Positions 22,741 to 35,800 are shown, counted from the first letter of the stretch. The stretch: DNA of 64,000 bases from Apostichopus japonicus (GCF_037975245.1 NC_092581.1:20918303-20982302), one strand, 5' to 3'. The notes: generated by a model from the letters alone, not told the origin. Numbers and translations: made by a program.

Positions 22741-23750
22741 ATGGAATATGGTCACATTCAGCTATTCCTAGCATATTGGAATCCTCTGATGTATACATCC
22801 AGATTCGTGTTTCGGAACAGTTCAACAGGAAATGAAACTGAATACAGAAGGCTGCTGCATAGGTAAGAAGAAGCAACACAGGAGTTTCCTGCCAGATGAA
22901 AAGCAAACTGGTAGCTAAAGTCAAATTCTGAGCTTCTATTAATGTGAGAATCCGGAAAAATGAAAGTTAATGTCTGTTCAGATGAGTGATTGTAACATGT
23001 GTTTACCTGTTACATGCTGTACGAACTCCAGGTAAACATCTGTAAAGGCGTGATAGTGTTGTAACATTCTACCGACATTGGTAAGCTTCTTAGTATTTAA
23101 AGATGACAGCCACCAAAACCAGCACCCAAAGATATATTTTCAAGTTGGATGCCATTGCGGTTTGACGAATGGAAAAGATGAAGAAATATTGCTTTATAGG
23201 ACATTAATTATCATCTATAGTTGGGTTTATGAATGGAACTGCTAAACAACTCTAGAAAGTTTGAAACTGATCACCTTTTGTATGTGGCTAGTTTGTTCCG
23301 TTTATAACTTGTACTCCACTGGTAAGTGGTTCTAGTCTGAGGAGCTGTCTTTTATTAATTGTTGTCATATAGGGTAATGTCTCTCAAAGAACTGTTTTGT
23401 GTATCCTTGTTCAAGTTTAACTATATGGTTGTTTAACATCTCACACATAATCCTCTCCTGCCAAACTAGTATTTGAGCTCAAATGTTATTTAGTACTATA
23501 CAGTATAACATGAGTAGTATTGTATGTTACCTGCCAAGCAGAGCTAGATTATATATTTTTTCTTTCATTTCTTTCTATAGATGAACCAATAGTTTGTGTT
23601 TACTGTCTTTTTTTCAGTAACTTTATCCACTGATTTCACCTTTTCCATATATGGCAAACCCAACCTATTAATTAAGAGTATTCGTGGAGTTGCAGGATTC
23701 TGCTGAGAAATTGTAATATGATCTTCAAACATCATTAATTGAACATAACC
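22741..23750 (+). other. Probable 3' UTR of the ZC3H12-like gene
   Basis: Directly follows the stop codon. No coding. Vertebrate Regnase mRNAs are self-regulated through 3' UTR stem-loops, but I cannot identify one here by eye. Confidence 0.45.
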
Positions 23751-23751
23751 A

Positions 23752-24343
23752 ATTGGATTTGGATCAACTACCCAACATCAATTGTCATAATTGGATGTGG
23801 ATCAACTACCCACATCAATTGTCATAATTGGATGTGGATCAACTACCCAACATCAATTGTCATAATTGGATGTGGATCAACTACCCAACATCAATTGTCA
23901 TAATTGGATGTGGATCAACTACCCACATCAATTGTCATAATTGGATGTGGATCAACTACCCAACATCAATTGTCATAATTGGATTTGGATCAACTACCCA
24001 CATCAATTGTCATAATTGGATGTGGATCAACTACCCACATCAATTGTCATAATTGGATGTGGATCAACTACCCAACATCAATTGTCATAATTGGATTTGG
24101 ATCAACTACCCACATCAATTGTCATAATTGGAGGTGGATCAACTACCCAACATCAATTGTCATAATTGGATGTGGATCAACTACCCAACATCAATTGTCA
24201 TAATTGGATGTGGATCAACTACCCAACATCAATTGTCATAATTGGATGTGGATCAACTACCCAACATCAATTGTCATAATTGGATGTGGATCAACTACCC
24301 AACATCAATTGTCATAATTGGATGTGGATCAACTACCCAACAT
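23752..24343. repeat. 37/38-bp minisatellite, ~15 copies
   Basis: The unit holds CAATTGTCATAATTG, itself an inverted repeat (CAATT/AATTG), followed by GATGTGGATCAACTACCCA. The 38- and 37-bp forms differ by one A (CCCAACAT versus CCCACAT). It lies in the probable 3' UTR or just beyond it. Confidence 0.95.
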
Positions 24344-24354
24344 TGTCACACATG

Positions 24355-24365
24355 AATAAAATAAA
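24355..24365 (+). terminator. Candidate overlapping poly(A) signals
   Basis: Two AATAAA hexamers (24355-24360 and 24360-24365) directly follow the 38-bp minisatellite. They are the first clear tandem signals after the ZC3H12-like stop and would give a 3' UTR of about 1.65 kb. Later AATAAA motifs near 28170-28210 are also possible. Confidence 0.35.
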
Positions 24366-26463
24366 GATAAATCAACCTTTCATCTTTGTTCAAGAAGAAC
24401 GGAAAAGGATGAACTCCATGAACCGATTAAATAGAGTGATGTACAATATTAATTTCAAACATTGATTGTAAATACAGTTTGCTGTTATGTTGTCAATTGT
24501 GCTTTTTGTTGCCTTTGAGTGAAAAAAAAATCATTCATAAAATCTAAAATTTTATGAACAAAATATGTAAAAAGATATGAAGTTTTGATCAGTACTATAT
24601 AGTTACCTAATGAACTTTTTTTTGCAGTGTTTTGATCTTTAATGGAGCAGTACTTTCGCTGTGATGGTGCTGTTCCATTCATCATTTTGTATACATCCAT
24701 TGTTCGCTGTGCGGATAGAGCCAATGGTAATTAACTATGGAAGTAACCATCTATAGGTTACAGTACATTACTGAACTAAGGAGAAAACATTAGTCAAGTC
24801 TGTTAAAGACACATTTATTATGATTTATTCTTTTTATTCTTTGTATTCTTTTGGAATTTTTTATGCATTTGCGAAGACTTTTTATTTGAGTTGCTTTCAC
24901 TGTAGTATTCTTTAGCATATTTTTCCTGGTTAGACTCTGTGTTAGATATTATGAACATTTAATTGTCAAGGTTGACATTCAAATATTTGTTATTATTGGT
25001 TTGACCAATATCTTTAAAAGTTGAGCAATGACGGTACAGGTCAGGTGTCATTGAGTAAGATGACTAACAGTGATTTATATACAACAATAGAGCAAGAATC
25101 TCAATGATGTAATGTCTAATTATAGGTTTTATGAGTATGCACCACAGAATGATTGATACCAGCCAGTTTTGAAATGTGGTAATTCAGGAAGTCAGCCAGC
25201 CATCATTCTCTCCTGTAGTTCCTGTCATTGGATGAGCCGAAACTGTGAAAGTTATCATTAAAGGGATATTCCTTTGACTGTTGATTGCTTCTTTAAATAA
25301 ATAAGAAGTGGTCTGTATCTGTAGACCCAACATTAACTTGGCATTTGTGTACCTGGTAGAGGTATTTGTGGACACATCTGGCAACAGTAGGGTGTATGAT
25401 GTTTAGCATGACAATAATTGAGTTGTGTATAAACTATGTTTTTTCACTTTTCTTAATATTTAAACCATCTGTCCTCAGAGGAAAGAAAATATTTGAAAAG
25501 AAAGAACATTGACAGCTGAGCAAGCAGTCCTTCCAAATGAATCATATTTCATGGAGAAAAATCTACAAGTAGAGGTTCTAACGGTGAATTAAACTTGAAG
25601 TTCAGGGTGAAGCTACTGAGATAGGGGTAGTCAAGTAACGGTGTAGTAACGGTCAAGTAACCGTGTAGGGGTAGTCAAGTAAACTGTTATATATAAGTAT
25701 TGTCTGCCATATCCCTTCAAACGTCACAAATGTACAGTATTACTCACAGAAACTAGGAGTGTTTCACATAACTCTTACTTCTTTGTCTACACTGTATTAT
25801 CAGCATGTATCAATGAAGGTTATGTACTATTAGCATGTATCAATCAAGGTTATGTACTATTAGCATGTATCAATCAAGGTTATGTACTATTAGCATGTAT
25901 CAATCAAGGTTACTGGTATCGTACAGAAATGGTACCTTCTTCCAGTATAGTGCTAACTTCATATTTGAAGACTCATGCACATGGTAGCAGAGAGAGAGAG
26001 TGAGTGACACACTAACTCCCAGTGTTGATTCCCAGCTGTATATAATGCAAAGTTAGTTTTGTTAGCTCAACTACAGTAGTTGAGCTGTTGTTGTTGCATA
26101 TTCCCCATATTGGTTGCCTTGGCAGTGTCTTGGTATCAACTGTGAAGTTACATATATTGTAAAATATCAACATTTTCTTTCCTCTAAGAATGTCCTTTCA
26201 GGAAAGTCCTGATAAGTATTGGAAAATTGAAACTAATCCTTGTAGTTTCAATTTCAGTTTGGTACCCTGGAATTTGTATTGATTTTCATTAATCAGACTG
26301 TTGAGTGGTGCAGTGAAGTATAAACTACTGTAGTCATTAGGGGGTCATGTTATTGTAGGTAGCAACACCAATTACCATTGAGCCAGAGATTCACTGATGT
26401 CTTTGTGTTGGTAACTGGTTCAAATAAATGAGCAAAAAAACTATTGGCTGGGGTTTCAACCAG
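24366..26463. other. Intergenic DNA with minor repeats
   Basis: No gene recognised. At 25797-25912 a 30-bp unit (GGTTATGTACTATTAGCATG plus ten bases) occurs four times. At 26064-26086 a perfect hairpin, AGCTCAACTA/TAGTTGAGCT, follows TT, resembling the left end of the Helitron-like element at 29011; it may be another copy's terminus. Confidence 0.55.
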
Positions 26464-26997
26464 AGTGCTCAGGCTGTACAGGGGCTATGCAACGTGCAGC
26501 TTGTGGACCCCATGAGGTCCAGAGTGCTCAGGCTGTACAGGGGCTATGCAACGTGCGGCCTGTGGGCCGGCCCCATGAGGTCCAGAGTGCTCAGGCTGTA
26601 CTGGGGCTATGCAACGTGCAGCTTGTGGGCCCCATGAGGTCCAGAGTGCTCAGGCTGTACCGGGGCTATACAACGTGCAGCTTGTGGGCCCCATGAGGTC
26701 CAGAGTGCTCAGGCTGTACAGGGGCTATGCAACGTGCGGCCTGTGGGCCGGCCCCATGAGGTCCAGAGTGCTCAGGCTGTACAGGGGCTATGCAACGTGC
26801 GGCTTGTGGGCCCCATGAAGTCCAGAGTGCTCAGGCTGTACAGGGGCTATGCAACGTGCGGCCTGTGGGCCGGCCCCATGAGGTCCAGAGTGCTTAGGCT
26901 GTACCAGGGCTATGCAACATGCGGCTTGTGGGCCCCATGAGGTCCAGAGTGCTCAGGCTGTACAGGGGCTATGCAACGTGCGGCTTGTGGACCCCAT
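26464..26997. repeat. GC-rich 59-63-bp minisatellite, ~9 copies
   Basis: The unit starts CAGAGTGCTCAGGCTGTAC and includes GGGGCTATGCAACGTGC. Some units have GGGCCGGCCCC, others GGGCCCC, giving 63- and 59-bp forms. It is much richer in GC than the surroundings, and both length forms keep false reading frames. Confidence 0.95.
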
Positions 26998-28547
26998 GCG
27001 ATCCTAGAGCAAATTTCTTTCTGCGACTTGGAAGGTTTTCAAAAGCCTGTTAATGCCATCTGCAGAACCTTATAGCTAGGAAAACATGAACAAGTAACTT
27101 TGGAGCATTTTCGGGAGCATTTTACTTTGGAGCAAGTCTGGGGACTGTGTTATATGAGTGCATAGAAGTCTAGGGTCTGTGTAATATGAGGGGGTTGGGG
27201 AGGTGTTGCCAGAGGGTGGGGAGGTGTTGCCAGGGGGTGGGGTTGCAGGTCAGAACCTGCAACACTATACATAGCAAGTAACCAGGATCTACAGGATGTA
27301 TATGTCTGTTCTATTCAATACAACTCAGAAAGCAGCTGAGGAGAAGAATGACATTTTGGAAAACTCATTTTAATTTTGTTAACTATCTTTACAAGGCAGC
27401 AGTTACCATTATGTCCTAATTTCTGAAAAATATACCAAAACCGAGTCCCTCAATATATGGTTTGTTAAGATGTATATTGTATAGCCAGGCTAATATTATA
27501 GCAGGAATTGCTTTAGCTCAACATGAGTCATGGGAAGCTAGCTTCCTGTCCAAAACCATGGTGTCCTTCCTCAGGTCTGAAAACCTACCCACCCACTTCA
27601 TCAAACGGTCAGAATATAAAGTTTCTGAGTACTAGCTTACTTGGTTTCATTTGCAAACATTTCAATTTAGCCAGATTAACTAATTAATAAGGAAGGAGTC
27701 TTTTGTATTTAAACATTCACAAGAAGTACAAAGTTCTGACTTTGATTGCAGGTAGACCTTTGTACTTTGAATATTTCAATCAGTTTCCAAGAGTGAACAA
27801 TCAATCCCAACTGAAATCACAGAGGGAGATGAAAAGGGAACTTCCCTTTGGATTTTGGATTTTAGTTAGGGAACTGAAAAATCGAACAGTGGTATCAGTC
27901 ATGTGGTACTTCCTTATATTGTTTAAACTACAATATCTTTGCAAGGTTGACTTTTAACAAAGACGTTATTATATGGTTTGGTAATCAGAACTTTGATAAT
28001 TTATTGAATCAGTTATAATTAGTTATCAAACTATATTATTCTTGATAATTTATTAAAATTATGCAAAAGAGAAGTTGAGTTATATCCATTTTGAATTTGA
28101 CAGTTTTTTCCTTTAAATTCTATTATCAACTGTGTATATGTAATGCAAGTATTCATGTTATTGAGTTGTGTGATATTTTAATAAAACTGTAAATTAAACA
28201 TTTATAAATAAATGAGAGAAAAGAAGAAACATATGAAATAATTTTTTTTTTTTTTATTGTTTCCTGATGAGTAATTTACATATCACATACTAGCTTTAAA
28301 TATCTTGAGAACTGACCTCCAATACCATTTTATATCCTTATATGTGTCACAGTACAGTAACCTGCATTGTTAGTTGTTGTAAATAGCTGCAAAAACCTGT
28401 CCTTAAACAAGCAACCATCTATTAAGAACCACAATAATGTAGGATTTTCTTCCAAGTCAGCCAGACTCTTGATAACATGAAGAATGCTTTGAAGTAGAAA
28501 CTAGAACAAGCAAAATATCAGTATGGTACAGTACACTGTTGTTTATA
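26998..28547. other. Intergenic DNA, no gene seen
   Basis: A short G-rich duplication, GGGTGGGGAGGTGTTGCCAG, lies near 27190-27240. AATAAA-like signals occur near 28170-28210. No coding family or RNA gene recognised. Confidence 0.4.
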
Positions 28548-29010
28548 CAACATTTACAGAATTGATATTGTAGGCACTATATGTAGAAAGAAAATGAACC
28601 ACTGGTTGTGTTATTAGAGGATGTTGTGATACTGTAATCCATTGTCCATACAACATTTGCAGAATTGATTTTGTAGGCACCTGATGTAGAAAATGAACCA
28701 CTGGTTGTGTTATTAGAGGATGTTGTGATACTGTAATCCATTGTCCATACAGCATTTGCAGAATTGATATTGTAAGCACCTGACGTAGAAAATGAACCAC
28801 CGGTTGTGTTATTAGAGGATGTTGTGATACTGTAATCCATTGTCCATACAACATTTGCAGAATTGATATTGTTGGTACCTGATGTAGAAAATGAACCACT
28901 GGTTGTGTTATTAGAGGATGTTGTGATACTGCAATCCATTGTTCATACAAACATTTGCAGAATTGATATTGTAGGCACCTGATGTAGAAAATGAACCACT
29001 GGTTGTGTTA
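28548..29010. repeat. 99-bp minisatellite, left part (~4.7 copies)
   Basis: The unit includes GTTGTGTTATTAGAGGATG, with starts of GTTGTG at 28605, 28704, 28803 and 28902 (99-bp spacing). The array continues at 30221-30455 after a 1.2-kb insertion. The length being a multiple of three makes false Ser/Thr/Asn-rich open frames on the minus strand. Confidence 0.93.
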
Positions 29011-30220
29011 TTAGCTCATACCAGCATGCTGGTGTGAGCTATTGTTACAGTTCGGCGTCTATCACTCTATCATTCTATCACTCTATCCGTCAACAATTGG
29101 TAAAACCGCTCCCACTCGCACAGTGTTTGATGGAATTTTATGAAACTTGGACACAAGGACCATTGGGTATAGGGCTATCAGAGATGGTCCAAAATTTGGG
29201 GTCAAAGGTCACCTGTGGGCTGTAATGGGCCATTTTGTGGAAATACGCAAAATGCTTCTTCTCCTACAGATTCCATGGTACAATGTTGAGGGTTTGTCAC
29301 GATAGTGCTATGGTAGTTTTACCTTCAGGGTGTTCATGAATTTGAGATCAAAGATCAACTAGGGGTCTTTTGTGGCCCGGGCCGTGGCCCTATATTTTCA
29401 AATTGCTCCTGTTCGTACAGTGTATGGCCAATTATAATGAAACTTGGTCACAATGTTCCTCGGGATGAGAGTTACAAGGGGTGTTCGGAAAATTGAGGTC
29501 AAAGGTCATTTAGGGGGTCATCGGGGGTCATTCTTTGTAATATTTTCAAATATCTCAATCTCCTCAAGATTTTGATGCATCATATTCAAAGTTGAAATGA
29601 TGATTGTTGGATTGTGTATGAATAAGGTGATGCCTAAAAATTTTTGGTCAAAAGTTAATTAATTACAATTAATCCCCATTGTTTAAGAAATCTGAGCCTT
29701 CACTTTTTGCCAAAGCTCCTTTAATTTGTCTCCCAATCCCTGCAGTGTTTGTTTGCATTTGTGGTTAAGCTCTGCAGAGGCTGTTAGTGGAATTAAAGCA
29801 GGACTGTGAGTTGTTATTAACTGTTGAACTGTAAGCATGAGAGCCCTATAGCCAATCAGCACTTGCCGATTCTTAGAAGTCTTTGAGCCTGAGGTATGTA
29901 GGCAGCGTGTGAAGTTATGTCTTGTAGGGAGTGCTTGTTATGTCTGCTAAGGTAGAGGAGAGGGAGAAAGTTTAATAGGGTAGGCCAGTGGTATTGTTTG
30001 AGAGAGTGGGTAAAATAGGATTTAAAGGGGAAAATAGGAATTATAGCCAGTGGTGTGGCCAGGATTCTGCTAACGGAGGGAGGTGGGGGGGTTATCCCTC
30101 ATGGGCCCAAAATTGGTGGAATATGAAAAATGGCCTGAAATTTGGTGGGCCATAAAGTTTTGTGGGCCCTACATTTTTAAGCTCGAAAAGGTATGAGCTT
30201 CTGCACCATTGGTGCTCTAG
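29011..30220 (+). mobile_element. Non-autonomous Helitron-like element inserted in the 99-bp array
   Basis: The element splits the 99-bp array. The left end is a hairpin (29014-29039, arms GCTCATACCAGC and GCTGGTGTGAGC). GGTATGAGC at 30190-30198 is the reverse of GCTCATACC at the left end. The right end has a second hairpin, GCACC-ATT-GGTGC (30203-30215), then CTAG and a flanking T. A 3' hairpin followed by CTAG|T is the classic Helitron end. The inverted copy of the 5' end placed just before it resembles the asymmetric repeats of Helitron2/Helentron elements. TTAG lies at both junctions (29011-29014, 30221-30224). No Rep/helicase coding is seen. Confidence 0.65.
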
Positions 30221-30455
30221 TTAGAGGATGTTGTGATACTGGAATCCCTTGTCCATGCAACATTTGCAGAATTGATATTGTAGGCAACATATGTAGAAAA
30301 TGAACCACCTGTTGTGTTATTAGAGGATGTTGTGATACTGTAATCCATTGTCCATACAACATTTGCAGAATTGATATTGTTGGTACCTGATGTAGAAAAT
30401 GAACCACTGGTTGTGTTATTAGAGGATGTGGTACTGTAATCCATTTGTCCATACA
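30221..30455. repeat. 99-bp minisatellite, right part (~2.3 copies)
   Basis: Continues the array at 28548-29010 in the same phase of the unit (TTAGAGGATGTTGTG), confirming that the DNA between is an insertion. Confidence 0.93.
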
Positions 30456-30748
30456 ACTTGCATAGGCTGTCAACTTGGTCATTCATTAGCATGTACCTGC
30501 ACATACTGTAGCCTGATTTTCATAATACATGAGTCATTGAAGAGTTGCAAAAAACTAGTTACTATTACAAACTGGTCTAGCTTTAAACACAAATTCATTT
30601 TCCTGGCCAAAACACACTTCTTATATTCTGGTGCGAAACAGAGTTTGTTTACTTGATTGAAAACTTGATTAAAACTGGTGTTAAATGAATTATAGTAAAT
30701 GTTTTTAACATAACATCCCATTATAGGACTTTGGTACCCATAGATAGA

Positions 30749-30785
30749 CCAGGGAGCTGCTACTCTAACAGTAGCAGCTCTCTGG
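30749..30785. other. Strong 16-bp hairpin in intergenic DNA
   Basis: Arms CCAGGGAGCTGCTACT and AGTAGCAGCTCTCTGG pair over 16 positions with one G-T wobble and a 5-base loop. The flanks (GGTACCCATAG on the left, ATAGGTAGGTACT on the right) pair partly, which could lengthen the stem. The function is unknown; a small-RNA hairpin or a foldback remnant are both possible. Confidence 0.5.
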
Positions 30786-31277
30786 ATAGGTAGGTACTGT
30801 ATGACTACAGGAGCTGTATATAGGCACATTTTAGTGCATAAGTCAATGGGGAAATTATATGGAGTATGCGAAGATATATAAGATACGGTACATGGTGGAC
30901 ATAACCATTGTCTGTTTTCATTCACTCTAAGCAACAGAACATGGCAAGTCATGACTTTAATTAAAAAGCAAACATTAGGTTCTTGTTCTGTGTAAGATAT
31001 TAATCTTAAAGGTCTCAACTCACATTGCTACAAGTGCACTAATCTTGATGGAAACTGGAATTTTGAGGTTACTGTTGCAGAAGTGCAATGCTATGTTGGT
31101 AGAACAATCATAATATCACACAAAATCTGTCATTTGCAGCTTTCCTTCATGAGGCAAAACAGAGCAAGTCTTCCGTGTGATTTTTGTAGCCTGTGTGAAT
31201 TTGTTGTTATCAGATGCAGAAAAGGTCTCCCCTCTGATACAAAGCAATCTTTAATTGTCACTGAAAATATTTCTGAT

Positions 31278-32385
31278 TGAATATACGTATGGAGCTATCT
31301 TTCAGGTATACCACACAATAAAACCCTTTTCATGAGAGTCATGCCACAGCTCATGATGAATATATGTATGGAGCTATCTTTCAGGTATACCACACATAAA
31401 ACCCTTTTCATGAGAGTCACACCACAGCTCATGACGAATATATGTATGGAGCTATCTTTCAGGTATACCACACAATAAAACCCTTTTCATGAGAGTCATG
31501 CCACAGCTCCTGATGAATATATGTATGGAGCTATCTTTCAGGTATACCACACATAAAACCCTTTTCATGAGAGTCACGCCACGGCTCATGACGAATATAT
31601 GTATGGAGCTATCTTTCAGGTATACCACACAATAAAACCCTTTTCATGAGAGTCATGCCACAGCTCATGATGAATATATGTATGGAGCTATCTTTCAGGT
31701 ATACCACACATAAAACCCTTTTCATGAGAGTCACACCACAACTCATGATGAATATATGTATGGAGCTATCTTTCAGGTATACCACACAATAAAACCCTTT
31801 TCATGAGAGTCACGCCACAGCTCCTGATGAATATATGTATGGAGCTATCTTTCAGGTATACCACACATAAAACCCTTTTCATGAGAGTCACGCCACAGCT
31901 CATGATGAATATATGTTTGGAGCTATCTTTCAGGTATACCACACAATAAAACCCTTTTCATGAGAGTCACGCCACAGCTCCTGATGAATATATGTATGGA
32001 GCTATCTTTCAGGTATACCACACATAAAACCCTTTTCATGAGAGTCACGCCACAGCTCATGATGAATATATGTATGGAGCTATCTTTCAGGTATACCACA
32101 CAATAAAACCCTTTTCATGAGAGTCACACCACAGCTCATGATGAATATATGTATGGAGCTATCTTTCAGGTATACAACACAATAAAACCCTTTTCATGAG
32201 AGTCACGCCACAACTCATGATGAATATATGTATGGAGCTATCTTTCAGGTATACCACACAATAAAACCCTTTTCATGAGAGTCACACCACAGCTCATGAT
32301 GAATATAAGTATAGAGCTATCTTTCAGGTATACCACAAAATAAAACCCTTTTCATGAGAGTCACGCCACGGCTCACTCACAGAAT
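31278..32385. repeat. 78/79-bp minisatellite, ~14 copies
   Basis: The unit contains GGAGCTATCTTTCAGGTATA and AACCCTTTTCATGAGAGTCA. Copies mostly alternate between CACACAATAAAACC and CACACATAAAACC, suggesting that two-unit blocks were duplicated. The plus strand carries AATAAA in many copies. It lies just 3' of the LAS1L stop. Confidence 0.95.
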
Positions 32386-32705
32386 GAAAAAGACAAGCAA
32401 TAATTAGTACACCTTGCTCTTCAGTATTAGCCAAAGATTGACTTTGTCCTGTTTGGATATGATATTAGCTTGTTGAATCTCTCCTGAGTTTATCAGTACT
32501 AGTCAATGGCCATAAAGTACGACTGCTGGGTCATCCTCTGATACAGCTAAGACTACTGAAATACTGTTTCATAGAACTTTGCAGAGGCAACCAGCCAAAG
32601 AAAGCTACCATTGGCTCAACCATGGATAGATATATCTATAACATGTGACAGAACCTGTTTCTTTGTATGTCACTTCAAACTAGAAACATTTGTCTGGCCA
32701 CTGTT
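32386..32705 (-). other. Probable LAS1L 3' UTR
   Basis: Follows the LAS1L stop on the minus strand. No coding. I did not find a convincing minus-strand poly(A) signal before the 78/79-bp array. Confidence 0.4.
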
Positions 32706-32859
32706 TTACAAAATTGTTACTTTATTTTCGTCGATATTTCTTGATACCATTTCTGGAAATGAATTATCTGTGGTGACCTGCTGGATTCCAACTGTCCTTT
32801 GAGTTGTACTCAACATTTGAACATCCCAAAGCTTTTGTGCATTCTCTCTTGGAACTGAT
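32706..32859 (-). CDS. LAS1L: LAS1L exon 14 and stop
   Basis: Residues 516-566. Begins RSVPRENAQKLWDVQMLS and ends ENKVTIL with TAA. Acceptor TTTTGGCAG on the minus strand. The codon split AG|A agrees with exon 13. Confidence 0.85.
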
Positions 32860-35800
32860 CTGCCAAAATAAAAGAAAGAGGGAATTAAAAAAAAAAATAG
32901 GCTGTACAGTCCACACTTTAACCATCTCAGCAAAATTGTAATGGAAAAGTAAAAGCTCCAATTCCTGTTCCCTTTGTGTGCAGTGATGTCCTGTTTATAA
33001 CTCATATGGTTAGGGTGTGTTTACTGTTCTCCAACTGTTGTAAACATGTTTCAATGGCTAGCAGCCTATCTCATCTTGTATCTTCTGAGTTAACAACGAC
33101 ATGTGATGCATATACTATGACAAGCCTGTGACCACCCTATCATCTATAACACTGGGCACCAATCTGGTGTAACAAGAAACTTCTGCCAAAGCATGACTGC
33201 TTGAGCTACACAGCATTAAACCCACATAGAACTGATGTAAATGTGTACAGATCTGTGTAGGTGTTCGCATCCTGCATATAGATAGACCTTGTAATGTAAC
33301 ATACAGTACTGAAGCCAGAAAAGCTGTACACACTAGCAGCTGCAATCAGGTGACAATAACAAGACAGTCATTTGAATGCAGTTATACCACCATCCTTTAT
33401 ACAGTAGTAGTTTATATTGGGGGATTGTGCATGTGTTTGATAGCAACTATCTGTGTGCAATGAAACATCCAAAAGCATTGACAGTAAGGATTGCCCTCAA
33501 GCAAATACAAGACATTTCTAAATCAGTTTTATAGAAAGTCTTCCCTTCAAATTTACACCTCCTTTAATAACCTTAACGCCAAAATGATTTTAATCAAATG
33601 GAAGCAATTTTTTTTTTAAATAGGAAAGAGTCACCAACCCAGTTTTCTGTTCCCTAAAAGTTCCTGTTTATCCTGTTTATACCACCAAACCATTTTAATT
33701 TTTTCATGACAAACCTAGCAAAGAATTGAAAAGAAATAATCAAAAAAATGATTGATATCAAATGAAATCTGATTTAAATCCAATAAATCTGCTTTTCTTC
33801 TCTGGTCCCCTTCAAACACAAGGAATGTCAAATGTATTCTACATACGTAGTCGTGACATTCCATAGCTGCTTCTCAAACACACCCTTGAAAGGAAATCTC
33901 TCCATGATGAAAGAAACTTGGCGTCTTTGTTTATTATTTTAACAATGAACCACCATTCATGGTTTGTCATATTAACCCTCTGAAAACCTTTATAGGGAAC
34001 AAGTGGACTTACAACAGATGGTGTTTTGGGGTGTAACTTTGGGTCTCTAACCAATTTATATGAATAGTTCTGACTAAAGGAGAAGAGGGAATTTCCCCTC
34101 AAGCCAAAACATCCTGAAATTAGAGACAATGACTTGCTTCCTTCAGGATCCATGAGTGAGCAGTATTGAAAACGTTGATTCTTCCCTTCCATGTAACCTC
34201 TTTCCCTGTTGGGTTTTTTTCTTCTCTTTTTAAAAAAAAAAAAATTGAAAGAATATTCCTGACTCATCTTACAACAGTTTGCTAACACGTCCTTGACCTT
34301 CAATTCACAGATTCTTGCTTTTAAACACTTCCGGAGAACTTATAAGTTTCAGTTCCATGGCTAATATTTTACAATTGTATCAACTTTTTTTCCTCCAAAT
34401 CAATGAATCTTTAATAGTTCAAACTGAAAAATGCTGCCAGACATTCCAATAAATGAAAATCGTTAGAATAGCAATCCGTGTATTCCTATAATCTTCAAAT
34501 ATTGGTCATCCAGACACCATTATCAGAAATTGTTATCTTCATTGTTGGAAAAGTCAAGTAAATGGAACACATTGCTATGGGTTATATTGAATAACTGTAT
34601 CAAACCATGACCAAGTCAATGCAAACAGACACTTCATAAGCAAAGCCCTGAAAGCTGATGGCAGAATCTAAAGAACTTAATGACAGACTGCAGTTCCTCT
34701 TATTATAGTACCCATCGATATCATTTATGATAAGTATGGACTAATCTGAAACACACATACACCTGTATGTTAGCTTCACATAACATAATTGTTCATCTAC
34801 TATGTTCCATTTCATACGTCAATCTAAGTTTTGACCAATTCGCAAATTACTGCTTGAAAATATGCTCAAAATCAGAGAGGAACTCCAAGATAAAAGTGTG
34901 TACACAGCTTATGACCAAGTGAACTTGACTCTAGTAAAGTTTTCCCATGTGAACTAGCCATACTGCCAACGATAATTTGGATAAAGGTTCTCGTTAAATT
35001 TGTGATGACCTTTCATAGGATCATAAATACTTCCTTATAATACAAAGGTGCGTTCCTCCAAAAATGGTACGTTGCCATGGTGAGACCTTAAGTTGGCGTT
35101 GAACTTGTCATGTGTAAGTATCGACCAGTGAGTAATATGAAGTGCTGGAATGGATGAGGCCTATAATAGATCCTGTCAGAACTTGTCCATTTAGACTTTG
35201 GCTTAGGTCTAGTGCTAGGAATAATCACTATATACCTAGGTCTAACTATCGACCAGTGAGTACCCTAAATATCTTGGAAGTACTGGAATGGACGAGGCCT
35301 ATATAGTACCTGTCAGAACTTGTCCATTTAGACTTTGGCTTAGGTCTAGTGCTAGGAAATAATCACTATATACCTAGGTCCAATTGCAAAACATTAGGCG
35401 ATCGTTCGGTTGCTGTTGTGGGTTCTCTGATTGTGGAACGAGCTTCCAGGTGAAATTCAAGATGCAATAAGCAGTTTAACAACCAAACTTAAAGCCTGAT
35501 ATTTTTACTAGGTCCTAGATTTTCTGTGTACTCTACTTTTTGGTACTTTTGTCTCAAATTCCTTGTTTTGTACAGCACATTAGTTTACTAATGGTTGATG
35601 ATAGTAAGCTATATTAAAATGTATCATAACAATATAGCGATAAATAAATGCATATCAGCACATTATTTAGTTCGATGTCTGCCTCATCTTTGGTGCTTCC
35701 TGGCTATTATTTTACCTAACCATCCCAAGTCCACTGTCCTTTATCAGGAATGTGTATTTGTTTAAATGTCCTAAATCAACAGTTTATTCCATATTTTGAT

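Noticed and set aside
28543-28950. Ser/Thr/Asn-rich minus-strand frames resembling a mucin-like repeat protein
   Set aside because: Come from the 99-bp minisatellite; two different frames are open over the same DNA, and a transposon interrupts the array.
30479-31018. 179-codon minus-strand frame
   Set aside because: No recognisable family, low-quality composition and a strong hairpin inside; most likely chance.
31278-32385. CRISPR-like regular repeats
   Set aside because: Direct tandem units without unique spacers, in an animal genome; this is a minisatellite.
33839-34303. 154-codon minus-strand frame in LAS1L intron 13
   Set aside because: No family resemblance; includes homopolymer-coded Phe and Lys runs; would not splice in phase with LAS1L.
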